From contig CALNXK010000591.1 in NCBI GenBank assembly GCA_942486035.1, forward strand, positions 21,001-85,000: a DNA stretch of 64,000 nt, given 5' to 3'. The stretch is from Porites lobata. Taxonomy: Eukaryota > Cnidaria > Anthozoa > Scleractinia > Poritidae. The notes under the pieces were generated by a model. The model ran no database searches, was not told the DNA's origin, and saw nothing but the letters and a program-made list of their open reading frames with translations. Below, piece after piece: positions 1-7,189 of the stretch; position 1 is the stretch's first letter, and each line of letters begins with the position of its first letter. Both the position numbers and the translations under genes were made by a program.

Positions 1-1
1 G

Positions 2-418
2 GTGCGGTTTCTAGATGATGTCACACCTACCACGGACGCGGACATTATGAACTTTATCCAGACAAAAGCCGATGAACAACGGCAAACCCAACCGTGGTGG
101 GACAAGTTGGCCAGTCCCACCAAACAGCAATGGGCCTACGCCAATGCCTACCATCGAGCGGAGGAGTATGCCAAGCAACGAGGGGCTCTACGGTCCCCAC
201 CCAAGAAAAAACAACAACAACGTCGACGCGCTGGTCGTCATCCACCCATGCGCAAGAAGAAACCCCCTAAACCCAAGACCTGCATGACCCTGATGGAACT
301 GGCCCGGGCCTTTCCCAACATTGCTCAGCAAGTGTGTTTTCATCCTAAACAATCGACCTTCAATTCAGTGGTGGGACGCGTCCCTCGCAGTAAACACAAA
401 GTGGCGACTTGGCTATAA
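2..418 (+). CDS. Basic protein of unknown function, 5' end uncertain or truncated by the window edge
   Basis: An open frame runs from the window edge to a TAA at 416-418. The first in-frame ATG is at 47; the frame is open to base 2, so the true start may lie outside the window. The middle is strongly basic (KKKQQQRRR, then KKKPPKPK), and a C-terminal globular-looking segment has two cysteines. I recognise no family. It belongs to the same plus-strand array as the capsid genes, and its stop codon lies inside the TATA box of the penton gene. A structural or DNA-binding role would fit the context but is inference only. Confidence 0.6.
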   Translation: MRFLDDVTPTTDADIMNFIQTKADEQRQTQPWWDKLASPTKQQWAYANAYHRAEEYAKQRGALRSPPKKKQQQRRRAGRHPPMRKKKPPKPKTCMTLMELARAFPNIAQQVCFHPKQSTFNSVVGRVPRSKHKVATWL

Positions 419-421
419 AAA
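414..421 (+). promoter_or_regulatory. TATA box of the penton gene, containing the upstream stop codon
   Basis: TATAAAAA lies 45 nt before the ATG at 459. The TAA stop of the preceding gene (416-418) is part of the box. Confidence 0.7.
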
Positions 422-458
422 GGACCTTGCACCCTAGGGGACGTGCCTCTTTTTCAGC

Positions 459-1619
459 ATGAGTGAGATTAAACGTTTGACGCTCATCAGTGATCCAACC
501 GACGAGTTTCCCAACAATGCCAACAACAGTTTCAAGGTCCGTCTGCCCGAACGTGTGAACTTACCAGGTGAAGGCTGGCATGCCTCGTTGATGTCCCTGA
601 CCGTCCCGGATCAAGGCCAGAGCAATGCCATCATTGCCGCGGATCCACATACCAAAGTGGTGCGATACACCTATCCGCAAATAGTGCGTCTGTGGACAGA
701 CACGGGCGACCCAACCACGTCAGGGTATTTGAGCGTGAATTCCCCCAAGGTGACCGGCATGATCGAATTGGAAGATGTCATGAATCCAACTCAAATTGTG
801 TCGACAGGGAGTCAATTCTGGCAACGCGTGATGCAAACCATGCATAACTTCATCATGTACACGGTGATGAAAGATCAATGGGGCGAACTGATCAAGAATC
901 GCGACCGAAAACCCATTGTGTTTGTCAAAAAACACGGTATCCCCCGACTGAAGTGGACAGGGGAGAGTCTGGTGATTGAAGCGATTCCCAAAAAGGAATT
1001 GTTGAACAGTAATCAAATCAACATGGTAGAGTTTTACATCAACGTGGACATTGCACTCAAGTTTGGCTTGCTGCGCCTAAAGACGGGCAAGACTGGAAGC
1101 AGCCAGAGCGATTATCTGCTGGGGCCAAATATGCAATATTCTCTCCCCGTCAAGACCTATGATGAGACCACAGGCCCCGTCGGGAGTCGATATCGAACCT
1201 ATTACAATTGGGAAGGGGAGGTGTACGAGGGCGTCAACTTTACCAGCCGAGCCTTTTTCATCGTGACAGAAGACAATGTGAAGTGGGTGAGATTGCACCA
1301 GGCGTTTGAATGGCGGTTGAATAACCTGGATGCCTCGTTTGAAAAGATCGTGGGGACTCGCCGACGGACCGTCATGGTCTATTCGGATCTGGTCGAATCC
1401 ACCGTGGTGGGCAGTGGCAAGTATCCCCTGTTACGGGAAGTGCAATTGTTGAGAACCGGCGATGGAGAAAGTACAGCCGAACCCTTGCACCACCAATGGA
1501 TCAAACTCCGAGGAAATCAATTGGATATCTTGGAAGTGGAGATTGCCAGTACCGCTGGACCCCTGGCCCCTTTACCCCCGGGCAAAACCCTGGTGACCAT
1601 TGGTCTCAAAAAGCTATAA
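459..1619 (+). CDS. Penton-like minor capsid protein (single jelly roll)
   Basis: Predicted vertex protein of the icosahedral capsid. The N-terminus (residues ~1-50) has the pattern typical of Polinton minor capsid proteins: an FPNN.NNSFKVRLPE stretch followed by a G.GW....SLTVPD segment. The rest is beta-rich with no membrane segment or signal peptide, and 386 residues suits the family. The start ATG at 459 lies 45 nt after a TATA box. Upstream of the major capsid gene with two small basic genes in between, it forms part of the structural gene block. The stop codon (1617-1619) is inside the next TATA box. Family assignment rests on recognising the N-terminal pattern and on context; a profile search would settle it. 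Confidence 0.8.
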   Translation: MSEIKRLTLISDPTDEFPNNANNSFKVRLPERVNLPGEGWHASLMSLTVPDQGQSNAIIAADPHTKVVRYTYPQIVRLWTDTGDPTTSGYLSVNSPKVTGMIELEDVMNPTQIVSTGSQFWQRVMQTMHNFIMYTVMKDQWGELIKNRDRKPIVFVKKHGIPRLKWTGESLVIEAIPKKELLNSNQINMVEFYINVDIALKFGLLRLKTGKTGSSQSDYLLGPNMQYSLPVKTYDETTGPVGSRYRTYYNWEGEVYEGVNFTSRAFFIVTEDNVKWVRLHQAFEWRLNNLDASFEKIVGTRRRTVMVYSDLVESTVVGSGKYPLLREVQLLRTGDGESTAEPLHHQWIKLRGNQLDILEVEIASTAGPLAPLPPGKTLVTIGLKKL

Positions 1620-1622
1620 AAA
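1615..1622 (+). promoter_or_regulatory. TATA box of the gene at 1669
   Basis: TATAAAAA, 54 nt before the ATG at 1669, with the penton stop codon (1617-1619) inside it. Confidence 0.65.
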
Positions 1623-1668
1623 GTCACCCCAACATCACGTGGGTCCAAAAAGCACCTCGACGTGAACC

Positions 1669-1980
1669 ATGCGCGGAGGCAGTTTAACGCGGTACCATAC
1701 GCCCGTGCTCACCAAGCAAGAGGGCAAAGGCTTGGCCGAAGACTTGATCAAACTGGCGGGACCCCTGATCGTGCAGCAAGCTCAAGCGGGACTGCAAGAT
1801 ATTCAACGTGGCAAGAGTGCCGCAGACACGTGGGCCGATCGAAGTGCCCAACTCAGCCGCGGCTTGAAACGCAAAGCCCCTGCCATGGCTTGGACGACTG
1901 GCAAACACAAGGTTAAACGGACTGCTCAAAATACCTATAAAAGAGCCACGCAACGTGTACGGGATATCTTTGGACTGTGA
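1669..1980 (+). CDS. Small basic virion protein with N-terminal MRGG motif
   Basis: A 103-residue protein. It begins M-R-G-G-S, which fits the adenovirus-type protease rule (M/I/L)-x-G-G|x; cleavage would remove only four residues. A hydrophobic/amphipathic segment (residues ~20-45, LIKLAGPLIVQQAQ) is followed by a basic tail with a GLKRK motif and several Lys/Arg clusters. This layout resembles short proteins often found beside Polinton capsid genes and, loosely, adenovirus minor core or membrane-lytic proteins (pVI/pX type); I cannot assign it firmly. It lies between the penton gene and another basic protein. The stop is only 3 nt before the next ATG. Confidence 0.7.
   Translation: MRGGSLTRYHTPVLTKQEGKGLAEDLIKLAGPLIVQQAQAGLQDIQRGKSAADTWADRSAQLSRGLKRKAPAMAWTTGKHKVKRTAQNTYKRATQRVRDIFGL
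1936..1943 (+). promoter_or_regulatory. TATA box of the gene at 1984
   Basis: TATAAAAG inside the 3' end of the preceding gene, 48 nt before the ATG at 1984. Confidence 0.6.
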
Positions 1981-1983
1981 AAA

Positions 1984-2508
1984 ATGGTACGTGTAGGAGG
2001 CTTTCTCAAAACGCAAAATCGCATTCGACGGCAACGTGCCCGTGGACGGTTCATTTCGCCGTATCAAGTGGGGGGCACGATTTTTGGCAAGTCGACCATG
2101 GCGCGCTATCCCCTGATGAATACGACGCATCGGATCAACCCCGAACCCTGGAGAGTAAAACAAGCCCTACGCCGTATGAAAGGGGGTACGATTTTTGGCA
2201 CGTCCACTCGCATGCGTATGGGGGATCCCATGAAGGTCCTCTCAGCCGCCCAAGAAAAGGCCATGATGGATCGCTGGATCAAGAAACGTATGAAAGGGGG
2301 CACGATCTTTGGCCCGGGGGATCTCCGAAAAGTGTTGTGGGCCAACCAAGCCAAAGCCAGGAAGCAGAAGAAGCAGAAAGGGGGCAATGTCTTTAGCAAG
2401 TTGAAAAAACGCATCCAAATCGATTTTCCTCACCGCCCCTTTCCCTCCGCGTTTCCCATCCATGATTGGCACAGACTACAAAAGGGTATAAAAAGAGGAC
2501 GCCGTTGA
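1984..2508 (+). CDS. Repetitive basic protein with four GG protease-like sites (possible mini-polyprotein)
   Basis: A 174-residue, strongly basic protein. Three near-identical blocks GGTIFG occur at residues 30-35, 67-72 and 105-110, and a degenerate GGNVFS at 133-138. The residues before them are QVGG, MKGG, MKGG and QKGG, so all four positions look like adenain-type sites ([Q/M]xGG|x). The spacing is 37, 38 and 28 residues, so full cleavage would give five small basic peptides. I know no named family. Its place between the capsid genes suggests a DNA-condensing core protein or cement precursor, which is inference. The alternative is a single protein with a repeated motif that is never cleaved. 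Confidence 0.75.
   Translation: MVRVGGFLKTQNRIRRQRARGRFISPYQVGGTIFGKSTMARYPLMNTTHRINPEPWRVKQALRRMKGGTIFGTSTRMRMGDPMKVLSAAQEKAMMDRWIKKRMKGGTIFGPGDLRKVLWANQAKARKQKKQKGGNVFSKLKKRIQIDFPHRPFPSAFPIHDWHRLQKGIKRGRR
2487..2494 (+). promoter_or_regulatory. TATA box of the major capsid gene
   Basis: TATAAAAA, 43 nt before the ATG at 2530, inside the 3' end of the preceding gene. Confidence 0.7.
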
Positions 2509-2529
2509 ACTATGTGAACAGACCGCATC

Positions 2530-3906
2530 ATGTCGCTCAGTCTGTTTGACGTGCCCGATGTGGATTATCGGTACGAAGCCTCGCGGGATGTGGAGTTTCA
2601 ACCCGCCTTGACGGGTATCCAACCCATCACCTTCTCCATTCCAGGCTCTGACGATTATTACGATCTCAATTCTCTCCGCTTCAAAGTCAAAGTACGCCTG
2701 ACCGATCCCGCCGATGGGTATACAGGATTGCATGCTGGTCTGCTCATTTCCGATGCCAACGAAACCAGACACGTCTACTGCGTCAACAATTTCGGTCACT
2801 CCATCTTTCGAGACATTACCATGAGCATGAATGGCGTCCTCATGACGGAACAGAGCAACACCTACCATTACAGAGCCTACCTAGAAACCCTGCTGAATTA
2901 CAACCGAGAAGAAGGAACCACCAAGCTAGCCCCCCAAGGATGGGTCAATCAGCTCAATGTGGCAGAAGAAATAGGAGCCACCGCCGCCAATTCCGATGTC
3001 CCTGTGGCCGCGGATTGGAGTGGCAATGCAGACTTGCGAACCCTGACCAGCAAGTTGCTGAGTGAACATTGGCACACCTTTATCGTGCGTCCTCATTTGC
3101 CACCCCTCAAGACAGGCAAATTGTTGGTCCCCAATGTTCAGTTGGACTTTGAACTCTTCCTGAACCCCAAGACCATCTACCTGATGGGCAGCCCTAACAA
3201 AGGCACCTTGAACACCAAGAAAATTCCAGCCATCCACAATGATGACATCAAAGTCACCTTGTTGATGAGAAAAGTGACCCTGAATGCCAGCGTCTATGTC
3301 AGACTGCAGAAAGAAAGACAGCTGAAAAAACAGATTGCCAGCTACCCTGTCGTACGAAGCGAAATTCGCACGTTTTCCTTTGATGGGCGTACCACCCAGT
3401 GGGAACAAGACAACATATTTGTGGGACGATTTCCTGATCGAGTGATGGTGGGATTATTGCATTCGGATGCCTTCAATGGAGACCTAGAAAGATACCCTTT
3501 TGCCTTTCAAAAGTTTGGTGTCACCCAAGTACGACAGACCTTGAATGGAGAAGAATACCCTTACAGAACCCTGCAATTGACTGGAGACCAAGCCTATGAA
3601 GATCTGCTGGGCTACGATCGATTTCTACAAGCCATGGGTGTTTACAGTGAAGATAAGATTCCCATGCTGCTGCCTGGTGATTGGGGACAAGGCAAGAACT
3701 GCACGTTGTTCATGTTCAACAATGTGCCCAGTGGCAAAGCAGATGACCCCCAGTATCGCAACCCCCGTCAATCGGGTAATACGCGACTGGTGATTGATTT
3801 TACTGCCGCGGTCGGTCATAACGTCACCATCTTGGTATGGAGCGAGTATGAAAACATGTACTATATTAATCATCTGGGAGGTATAAAATACAACATCAAC
3901 GGTTGA
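2530..3906 (+). CDS. Major capsid protein, double jelly roll
   Basis: A 458-residue hexon-like protein expected to form the trimeric capsomers. The N-terminal part has a FSIPGSDDYYDLNSLRFKVKV stretch typical of the first strands of Polinton capsid proteins. It is followed by NNFGHSIFRDITMSMNG and an AYLETLLNY segment, which I recognise from cnidarian and other animal Polinton capsid proteins. The C-terminus ends in a short aromatic/glycine tail (YYINHLGG...). It sits directly upstream of the protease, as in many Polintons. The frame is intact. There is no signal peptide or transmembrane helix. Confidence 0.9.
   Translation: MSLSLFDVPDVDYRYEASRDVEFQPALTGIQPITFSIPGSDDYYDLNSLRFKVKVRLTDPADGYTGLHAGLLISDANETRHVYCVNNFGHSIFRDITMSMNGVLMTEQSNTYHYRAYLETLLNYNREEGTTKLAPQGWVNQLNVAEEIGATAANSDVPVAADWSGNADLRTLTSKLLSEHWHTFIVRPHLPPLKTGKLLVPNVQLDFELFLNPKTIYLMGSPNKGTLNTKKIPAIHNDDIKVTLLMRKVTLNASVYVRLQKERQLKKQIASYPVVRSEIRTFSFDGRTTQWEQDNIFVGRFPDRVMVGLLHSDAFNGDLERYPFAFQKFGVTQVRQTLNGEEYPYRTLQLTGDQAYEDLLGYDRFLQAMGVYSEDKIPMLLPGDWGQGKNCTLFMFNNVPSGKADDPQYRNPRQSGNTRLVIDFTAAVGHNVTILVWSEYENMYYINHLGGIKYNING
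3882..3889 (+). promoter_or_regulatory. TATA box of the protease gene
   Basis: TATAAAAT within the last codons of the capsid gene, 55 nt before the ATG at 3937. Confidence 0.65.
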
Positions 3907-3936
3907 TGTAACCTCAGACATCAGAAGACACTGGTC

Positions 3937-4509
3937 ATGGAGTTTGTGGCGCTCAGTGACACTGTGTTGCGGACCCTGGCCTTGGAGGATCCCGAATTAC
4001 GACGCGTGTTTCATGGGGTGCACCCAGCGGACCAACTCCCCCGATCCCCCGCCATGAGTATCCGTCAAGCCTACATTGTCAACACCGATCCAGCGGGAGA
4101 ACCGGGACAGCATTGGTTGGGTCTATGGACAGAAAAGAACCAATGCGAGATCTTTGACAGTTATGGGCTACCCCTGCACGTGTACACCAACCCGGAATTG
4201 CACCAATGGTGGGGTCAATGGAAGTACCTGACGCGCAGTGACCAGACCCTGCAAGCCCTGGATAGTCAAACCTGTGGCCATTATGCGTTATTTTTCTTGA
4301 AAGCCCGGGCGCAAGGACGGTCGTATCAAGAATTTTTAAGTCAATGGAGTTGCGACAATTTAGTGTTGAATGATCAAAAAGTGGCCGAGCAGTTGAAACG
4401 AGTGATCAAACGGGAATTACAAGATGAAGTGGATGCCCGCCGACCTGACGGGGGGCAAAAGAATGTGAGCCGCCAGGCCTTTATCACGTGTAATCATTGT
4501 GAGTGTTAA
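3937..4509 (+). CDS. Adenain-like maturation cysteine protease
   Basis: A 190-residue C5/C48-type protease. Visible catalytic elements in order are His59 in GQHW, an acidic residue in CEIFDSYG (Asp74; Glu71 is also possible), Gln111 and the nucleophile Cys113 in SQTCGHYALFF. This His-Asp/Glu-Gln-Cys layout matches adenovirus protease and its Polinton relatives, and the length is close to the ~200 residues usual for adenain. It would cleave virion precursors after GG or Gx motifs during maturation. Candidate substrates are the basic proteins at 1669, 1984, 4843, 6614, 6931, 7540 and 8528. The stop codon overlaps an AATAAA poly(A) signal. Confidence 0.9.
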   Translation: MEFVALSDTVLRTLALEDPELRRVFHGVHPADQLPRSPAMSIRQAYIVNTDPAGEPGQHWLGLWTEKNQCEIFDSYGLPLHVYTNPELHQWWGQWKYLTRSDQTLQALDSQTCGHYALFFLKARAQGRSYQEFLSQWSCDNLVLNDQKVAEQLKRVIKRELQDEVDARRPDGGQKNVSRQAFITCNHCEC

Positions 4510-4527
4510 ATAAAAAACCCATAAAAC
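4509..4527 (+). promoter_or_regulatory. Poly(A) signal (AATAAA) followed by a TATA-like box
   Basis: AATAAA at 4509-4514 overlaps the protease stop codon. CATAAAAC at 4520-4527 lies 45 nt before the ATG at 4565, the same spacing as the TATA boxes of neighbouring genes. Confidence 0.5.
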
Positions 4528-4564
4528 GAAATGTGTGGTCCACGAGTGGTCATTGTAGTTCATC

Positions 4565-4921
4565 ATGATTACACGAGCCGATGTCCAGCGGGTGGTGGAT
4601 GCGTTCATTCTGGAAGAAACCTTGTATTGGTGGGAACACCCCATCGAAAAGGTTAATACGGTGCGCGGCATCGATGCCTGGGATGGGTATCATTGGCTCA
4701 TGGCCCGACAATTGGCCCAAGACCAAGATTGGGTCTCCCTTAAACAGTATATGGACAGCATGAGCGAAACGTATTTAAGAGAGACGATGGAAGGACTGAT
4801 CCAATCCGAATCGCCCCGCTTATACCGCGAGTATTGGACGACATGCCCAGACGACGACGACGACGACGGCGCGCCTCCACCCGACGACCCCGCTTTCGCC
4901 AAAATGGACGAGGCATCATGA
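4565..4921 (+). CDS. Small protein with acidic tail, unknown function
   Basis: A 118-residue protein. The first ~90 residues look helical and are rich in Trp/Tyr (LYWWEHP, WDGYHW). The C-terminus has a run of Asp (DDDDDD) followed by Pro-rich acidic sequence. I do not recognise a family. Its 3' end overlaps the Arg-rich protein starting at 4843 in another frame, so the same GAC/CGA repeat encodes poly-Asp here and poly-Arg there. The TATA-like box at the standard distance supports the start at 4565. Confidence 0.65.
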   Translation: MITRADVQRVVDAFILEETLYWWEHPIEKVNTVRGIDAWDGYHWLMARQLAQDQDWVSLKQYMDSMSETYLRETMEGLIQSESPRLYREYWTTCPDDDDDDGAPPPDDPAFAKMDEAS

Positions 4922-5043
4922 GCGTGTTGGCCAAAGCCTATAAAATCGGCGACCGATTGGGACGCGACAAACGGTATAAACGTATGGGCGCTAAAGGGGC
5001 CACCGGTCATTATCGACGTCACCCTCGACCGTGGGAATCATGA
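4843..5043 (+). CDS. Arg-rich leader protein with QNGRG protease-like site
   Basis: A 66-residue basic protein. It starts M-P followed by eight arginines, and the leader ends in R-Q-N-G-R-G at residues 19-24. Q-N-G-R|G fits the second adenain rule (x-x-G-x|G). The mature part would be about 43 residues with several Lys/Arg. It shares the leader-then-site design with the genes at 6614, 6931 and 8528. An ATG nine bases upstream (4834) is an alternative start. It overlaps the acidic protein upstream by 79 bases and the ATPase downstream by 4 bases. Confidence 0.65.
   Translation: MPRRRRRRRRASTRRPRFRQNGRGIMSVLAKAYKIGDRLGRDKRYKRMGAKGATGHYRRHPRPWES
4975..4980 (+). promoter_or_regulatory. TATA box of the packaging ATPase gene
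   Basis: TATAAA, 65 nt before the ATG at 5040. A second box, TATAAAAT, lies at 4939-4946. Confidence 0.45.
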
Positions 5044-5753
5044 TCCGACAACCTAGCAGTGTGATCATCGCAGGCCCGTCGGGCAGTGGCAAAAGTGACT
5101 TGGTGGAACAATGGTTACGGTACCTGAACGTGTTTCAAGTCAAACCCCGCAAGATTGTGTATGCTTATGATCGCTGGCAACCCCGATTCGAGCGTATGCA
5201 AAAAAAAGAGGGAATTCAATTTTATCGCGGATTACCGGACCCCCGTCATTTGACGCAATGGTTTGGTCGTACGCGCGGCGGGGTGTTGGTCTTGGACGAC
5301 CTGATGGAAGAAGGGGGACAAGACAAGCGCGTGTTGGATTTGTTCACCAAAGATTCGCATCATCGCAACATTACGGTGCTGTATTTGACGCAAGATTTAT
5401 TCCCGCCTGGTAAATTTTCCAAGACCATCAATCGCAACGCGCATTACATTGTGGCCTTCAAAAACCCTCGGGATCAAACAGGGATACGGACGATTTTATT
5501 GCAAGCCTTTCCGGATCGGTGGCGTCAAGTCTTGCGCCTATTTAAACGCATCACGGCCCGCCCCTTTGGCTATTTGATGTTGGATGTACATCCGGCGTCG
5601 GATGATCGCTATCGCCTGTGGAGTCATTTAACGCCTCGAGAAGGCAAAGCGCAAGTCCACACCTTGCGGGCGGATGTCCCTGCCGTTCGACAACGAACTG
5701 CAACGAGAACTCGCCAGGGTCCGCCGGCAAAGAGAAGGCGGACAACATACTGA
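5040..5753 (+). CDS. FtsK/HerA-type (A32-like) genome-packaging ATPase
   Basis: A 237-residue ATPase that would drive DNA into the capsid. Walker A is GPSGSGKS at residues 12-19. Walker B is VLVLDDLM at ~82-89, and a VLYLTQDLF segment (~113-121) carries the Gln sensor typical of this superfamily. The C-terminus is basic. The frame is open upstream to a GTG at 5031, but 5040 is the first ATG. The 3' end overlaps the next gene by 80 bases in another frame. Protease and ATPase close to the capsid genes are the usual Polinton arrangement. Confidence 0.9.
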   Translation: MIRQPSSVIIAGPSGSGKSDLVEQWLRYLNVFQVKPRKIVYAYDRWQPRFERMQKKEGIQFYRGLPDPRHLTQWFGRTRGGVLVLDDLMEEGGQDKRVLDLFTKDSHHRNITVLYLTQDLFPPGKFSKTINRNAHYIVAFKNPRDQTGIRTILLQAFPDRWRQVLRLFKRITARPFGYLMLDVHPASDDRYRLWSHLTPREGKAQVHTLRADVPAVRQRTATRTRQGPPAKRRRTTY

Positions 5754-6567
5754 GTTAGCCGCTCGCATGGACACACACTCGCCCGCCGGGGTGGGCTCCC
5801 CTTCGGTCCTCCGGGATCTCAGCAGCATGACGGACATGGTGGCCGAATTGTCTCGACCCGTGGATCGTGCCCAATTGGAGCAAGACATTGACGATTTCAA
5901 TTTGACCTACCCGGTCAATGTAGACGATGCCTTGAATGCATTCACGCTCCCGCCCGTGGCAGGCACTGGTACTGCCCCCGCCACCACCACGGCTGCCCCA
6001 ACCCGTCCCACCACATCCACCCGAACTCGTCCCACCACCAGTCGACCACGACCCGTCACGTCCACTCGAACACGCCCCGCCACGACCGCCACGACCACCA
6101 CCGCCCCCTCCCGCCCCTCCACCAGCCGCCGCAGCGTCGGGGCAGGGACCAGGACCACCACCTCCACGGTGACGACCCCCACTGGACGCCCTACTATTGC
6201 CGCCAAACAACCGCGACGGCGCCCCAGGGTGCCCTCCCCACCGTCCCCTGGTTCGTCCCCTCCGTCCGAGGACGAGGATGGCGATGATGATGATGATGAT
6301 GAACGACGGCGAGGATTAAGGCGACGGTTGGATTTGCTCAATGAAGATGCTCAAGAACGGGCACGAGGTCGACGCATCCGTAACATCACGCACACCAATA
6401 CCGTGACGACCGTGTATGAAGAGGGGGGTCGTCCCTCGGTGCGCCGCACGTCCACCCGAACCTCCAGCCCAAGTCCACCTAGACCACCCCGCCGAGGACG
6501 GGGTCGTGGCCGTGGCCGAGCACGCGGACGGGGCCGAGCCCGTGGACGAGGAGGCAGTTCTTCCTAA
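5674..6567 (+). CDS. Disordered Thr/Pro/Arg-rich protein with RG-rich tail
   Basis: A 297-residue low-complexity protein. An N-terminal ~100 residues with short helices (LEQDIDDFNLTYP) is followed by a long Thr/Pro/Arg repeat region (variants of TRPTTST, residues ~105-180), a poly-Asp/Glu block (~200-212), a charged helix, and a C-terminal RGRGRGRARGRG-type tail. RG tails bind nucleic acid in other proteins. I recognise no family. It overlaps the ATPase by 80 bases. The only TATA-like box (TATTTAAA at 5539) is ~135 nt upstream, so the start could instead be the in-frame ATG at 5767. The minus strand has long spurious frames here because of the composition. Confidence 0.65.
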   Translation: MSLPFDNELQRELARVRRQREGGQHTELAARMDTHSPAGVGSPSVLRDLSSMTDMVAELSRPVDRAQLEQDIDDFNLTYPVNVDDALNAFTLPPVAGTGTAPATTTAAPTRPTTSTRTRPTTSRPRPVTSTRTRPATTATTTTAPSRPSTSRRSVGAGTRTTTSTVTTPTGRPTIAAKQPRRRPRVPSPPSPGSSPPSEDEDGDDDDDDERRRGLRRRLDLLNEDAQERARGRRIRNITHTNTVTTVYEEGGRPSVRRTSTRTSSPSPPRPPRRGRGRGRGRARGRGRARGRGGSSS

Positions 6568-6571
6568 AAGG

Positions 6572-6579
6572 TATAAAAA
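6572..6579 (+). promoter_or_regulatory. TATA box of the gene at 6614
   Basis: TATAAAAA, 42 nt before the ATG at 6614, just after the preceding stop codon. Confidence 0.7.
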
Positions 6580-6613
6580 CCGTGACTTTTCTTCCATCGT
6601 CCCAAAAAATGCA

Positions 6614-6871
6614 ATGGGCCCTCGACGCAAACGCCAACGCAGGACGACACGACGACGACCCGCCAAACGACGACGGCGTGTGAGTCAAGCAGGGGGTGTT
6701 GCGGCCAGTCTGCCTATGGGCATTCTCAAAGCCGGTTATGGGATCACCAAAGCCATCGGGGATCATCAAACCAAGCGGGCCATTGCCATTGGCGAAAAAC
6801 GTCGACGAGAAGTGGCTTCAGGCAAACGGAAAAAATACGCGGGGGAATCCTTTAATTGTTCCATCATGTGA
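6614..6871 (+). CDS. Arg-rich leader protein with QAGG protease-like site
   Basis: An 85-residue protein. Residues 1-24 are mostly Arg/Lys, and Q25-A-G-G28 followed by Val forms an adenain-type site. The rest is a mildly hydrophobic helix (VAASLPMGILKAGYGITKAI), then a basic segment and a Cys-containing tail. The start at 6614 is supported by a TATA box 42 nt upstream and by a leader like those of other genes in this element; a longer in-frame extension back to 6416 would overlap the RG-rich gene and is less likely. Probable minor core/condensing protein, by analogy with adenovirus pX/pVII precursors (inference). Confidence 0.7.
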   Translation: MGPRRKRQRRTTRRRPAKRRRRVSQAGGVAASLPMGILKAGYGITKAIGDHQTKRAIAIGEKRRREVASGKRKKYAGESFNCSIM

Positions 6872-6883
6872 AAAAAAAAAGAG

Positions 6884-6891
6884 TATAAAAG
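6884..6891 (+). promoter_or_regulatory. TATA box of the gene at 6931
   Basis: TATAAAAG, 47 nt before the ATG at 6931, after an A-run that follows the preceding stop. Confidence 0.7.
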
Positions 6892-6930
6892 GTTAGAGGC
6901 GCGTCCTCCATTGGACAGATCATCATTATC

Positions 6931-7152
6931 ATGCACTGTGGTCCACGACAACGACGAAAACGACGCCGAAAACAACGAGGGGGTATTCTCCCACTTCTCA
7001 TCCCCGCGGCTGTGGCTGCCGCTGTCCTCATGAAAAAGAAGAAGAAAAAAAAGATCAGTGCAGCGCAAATGGCAGCCAATAAAAGACGGGTCCAGCGGAT
7101 GTTTAATCGAATGCCGGGTTGGGGCGGCTTTGAAACGCTGAAAAGGCTATAA
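6931..7152 (+). CDS. pX/mu-like core protein precursor
   Basis: A 73-residue protein. It has an Arg-rich leader (residues 1-14), the site Q15-R-G-G18, then a hydrophobic stretch ILPLLIPAAVAAAVLM directly followed by seven lysines and a basic tail. A leader of arginines, an R-G-G cleavage site and an ILPLLIP-type hydrophobic segment make up the same architecture as the adenovirus pX (mu precursor) C-terminus; this is the most specific adenovirus-like resemblance among the small proteins here. The role would be condensation of virion DNA. The stop codon is inside the TATA box of the next gene. Confidence 0.75.
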   Translation: MHCGPRQRRKRRRKQRGGILPLLIPAAVAAAVLMKKKKKKKISAAQMAANKRRVQRMFNRMPGWGGFETLKRL

Positions 7153-7155
7153 AAG
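7148..7155 (+). promoter_or_regulatory. TATA box of the genes at 7190/7224, containing the upstream stop codon
   Basis: TATAAAAG with the preceding TAA (7150-7152) inside it; 42 nt before the ATG at 7190 and 76 nt before the ATG at 7224. Confidence 0.65.
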
Positions 7156-7189
7156 AAACGCTGGGTGGGACACCAGACTCTCATTGAGG

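Noticed and set aside
3892..3903. HLGG|I near the end of the major capsid protein as another protease site
   Set aside because: P4 is His rather than Gln or Met and the sequence may simply be the last strand of the fold, so it was left out of the site list.
1684..3921. Minus-strand frames opposite the capsid and small basic genes
   Set aside because: They are mirror frames of clear plus-strand genes with no promoter at the standard spacing.
5031..5039. GTG start for the packaging ATPase
   Set aside because: Same reason; ATG at 5040 keeps the Walker A at the normal distance from the N-terminus.
5755..6341. Long minus-strand frames rich in Gly, Ser or Val opposite the TR/RG-rich gene
   Set aside because: They are composition shadows of the repetitive plus-strand gene and have no start context or recognisable domain.
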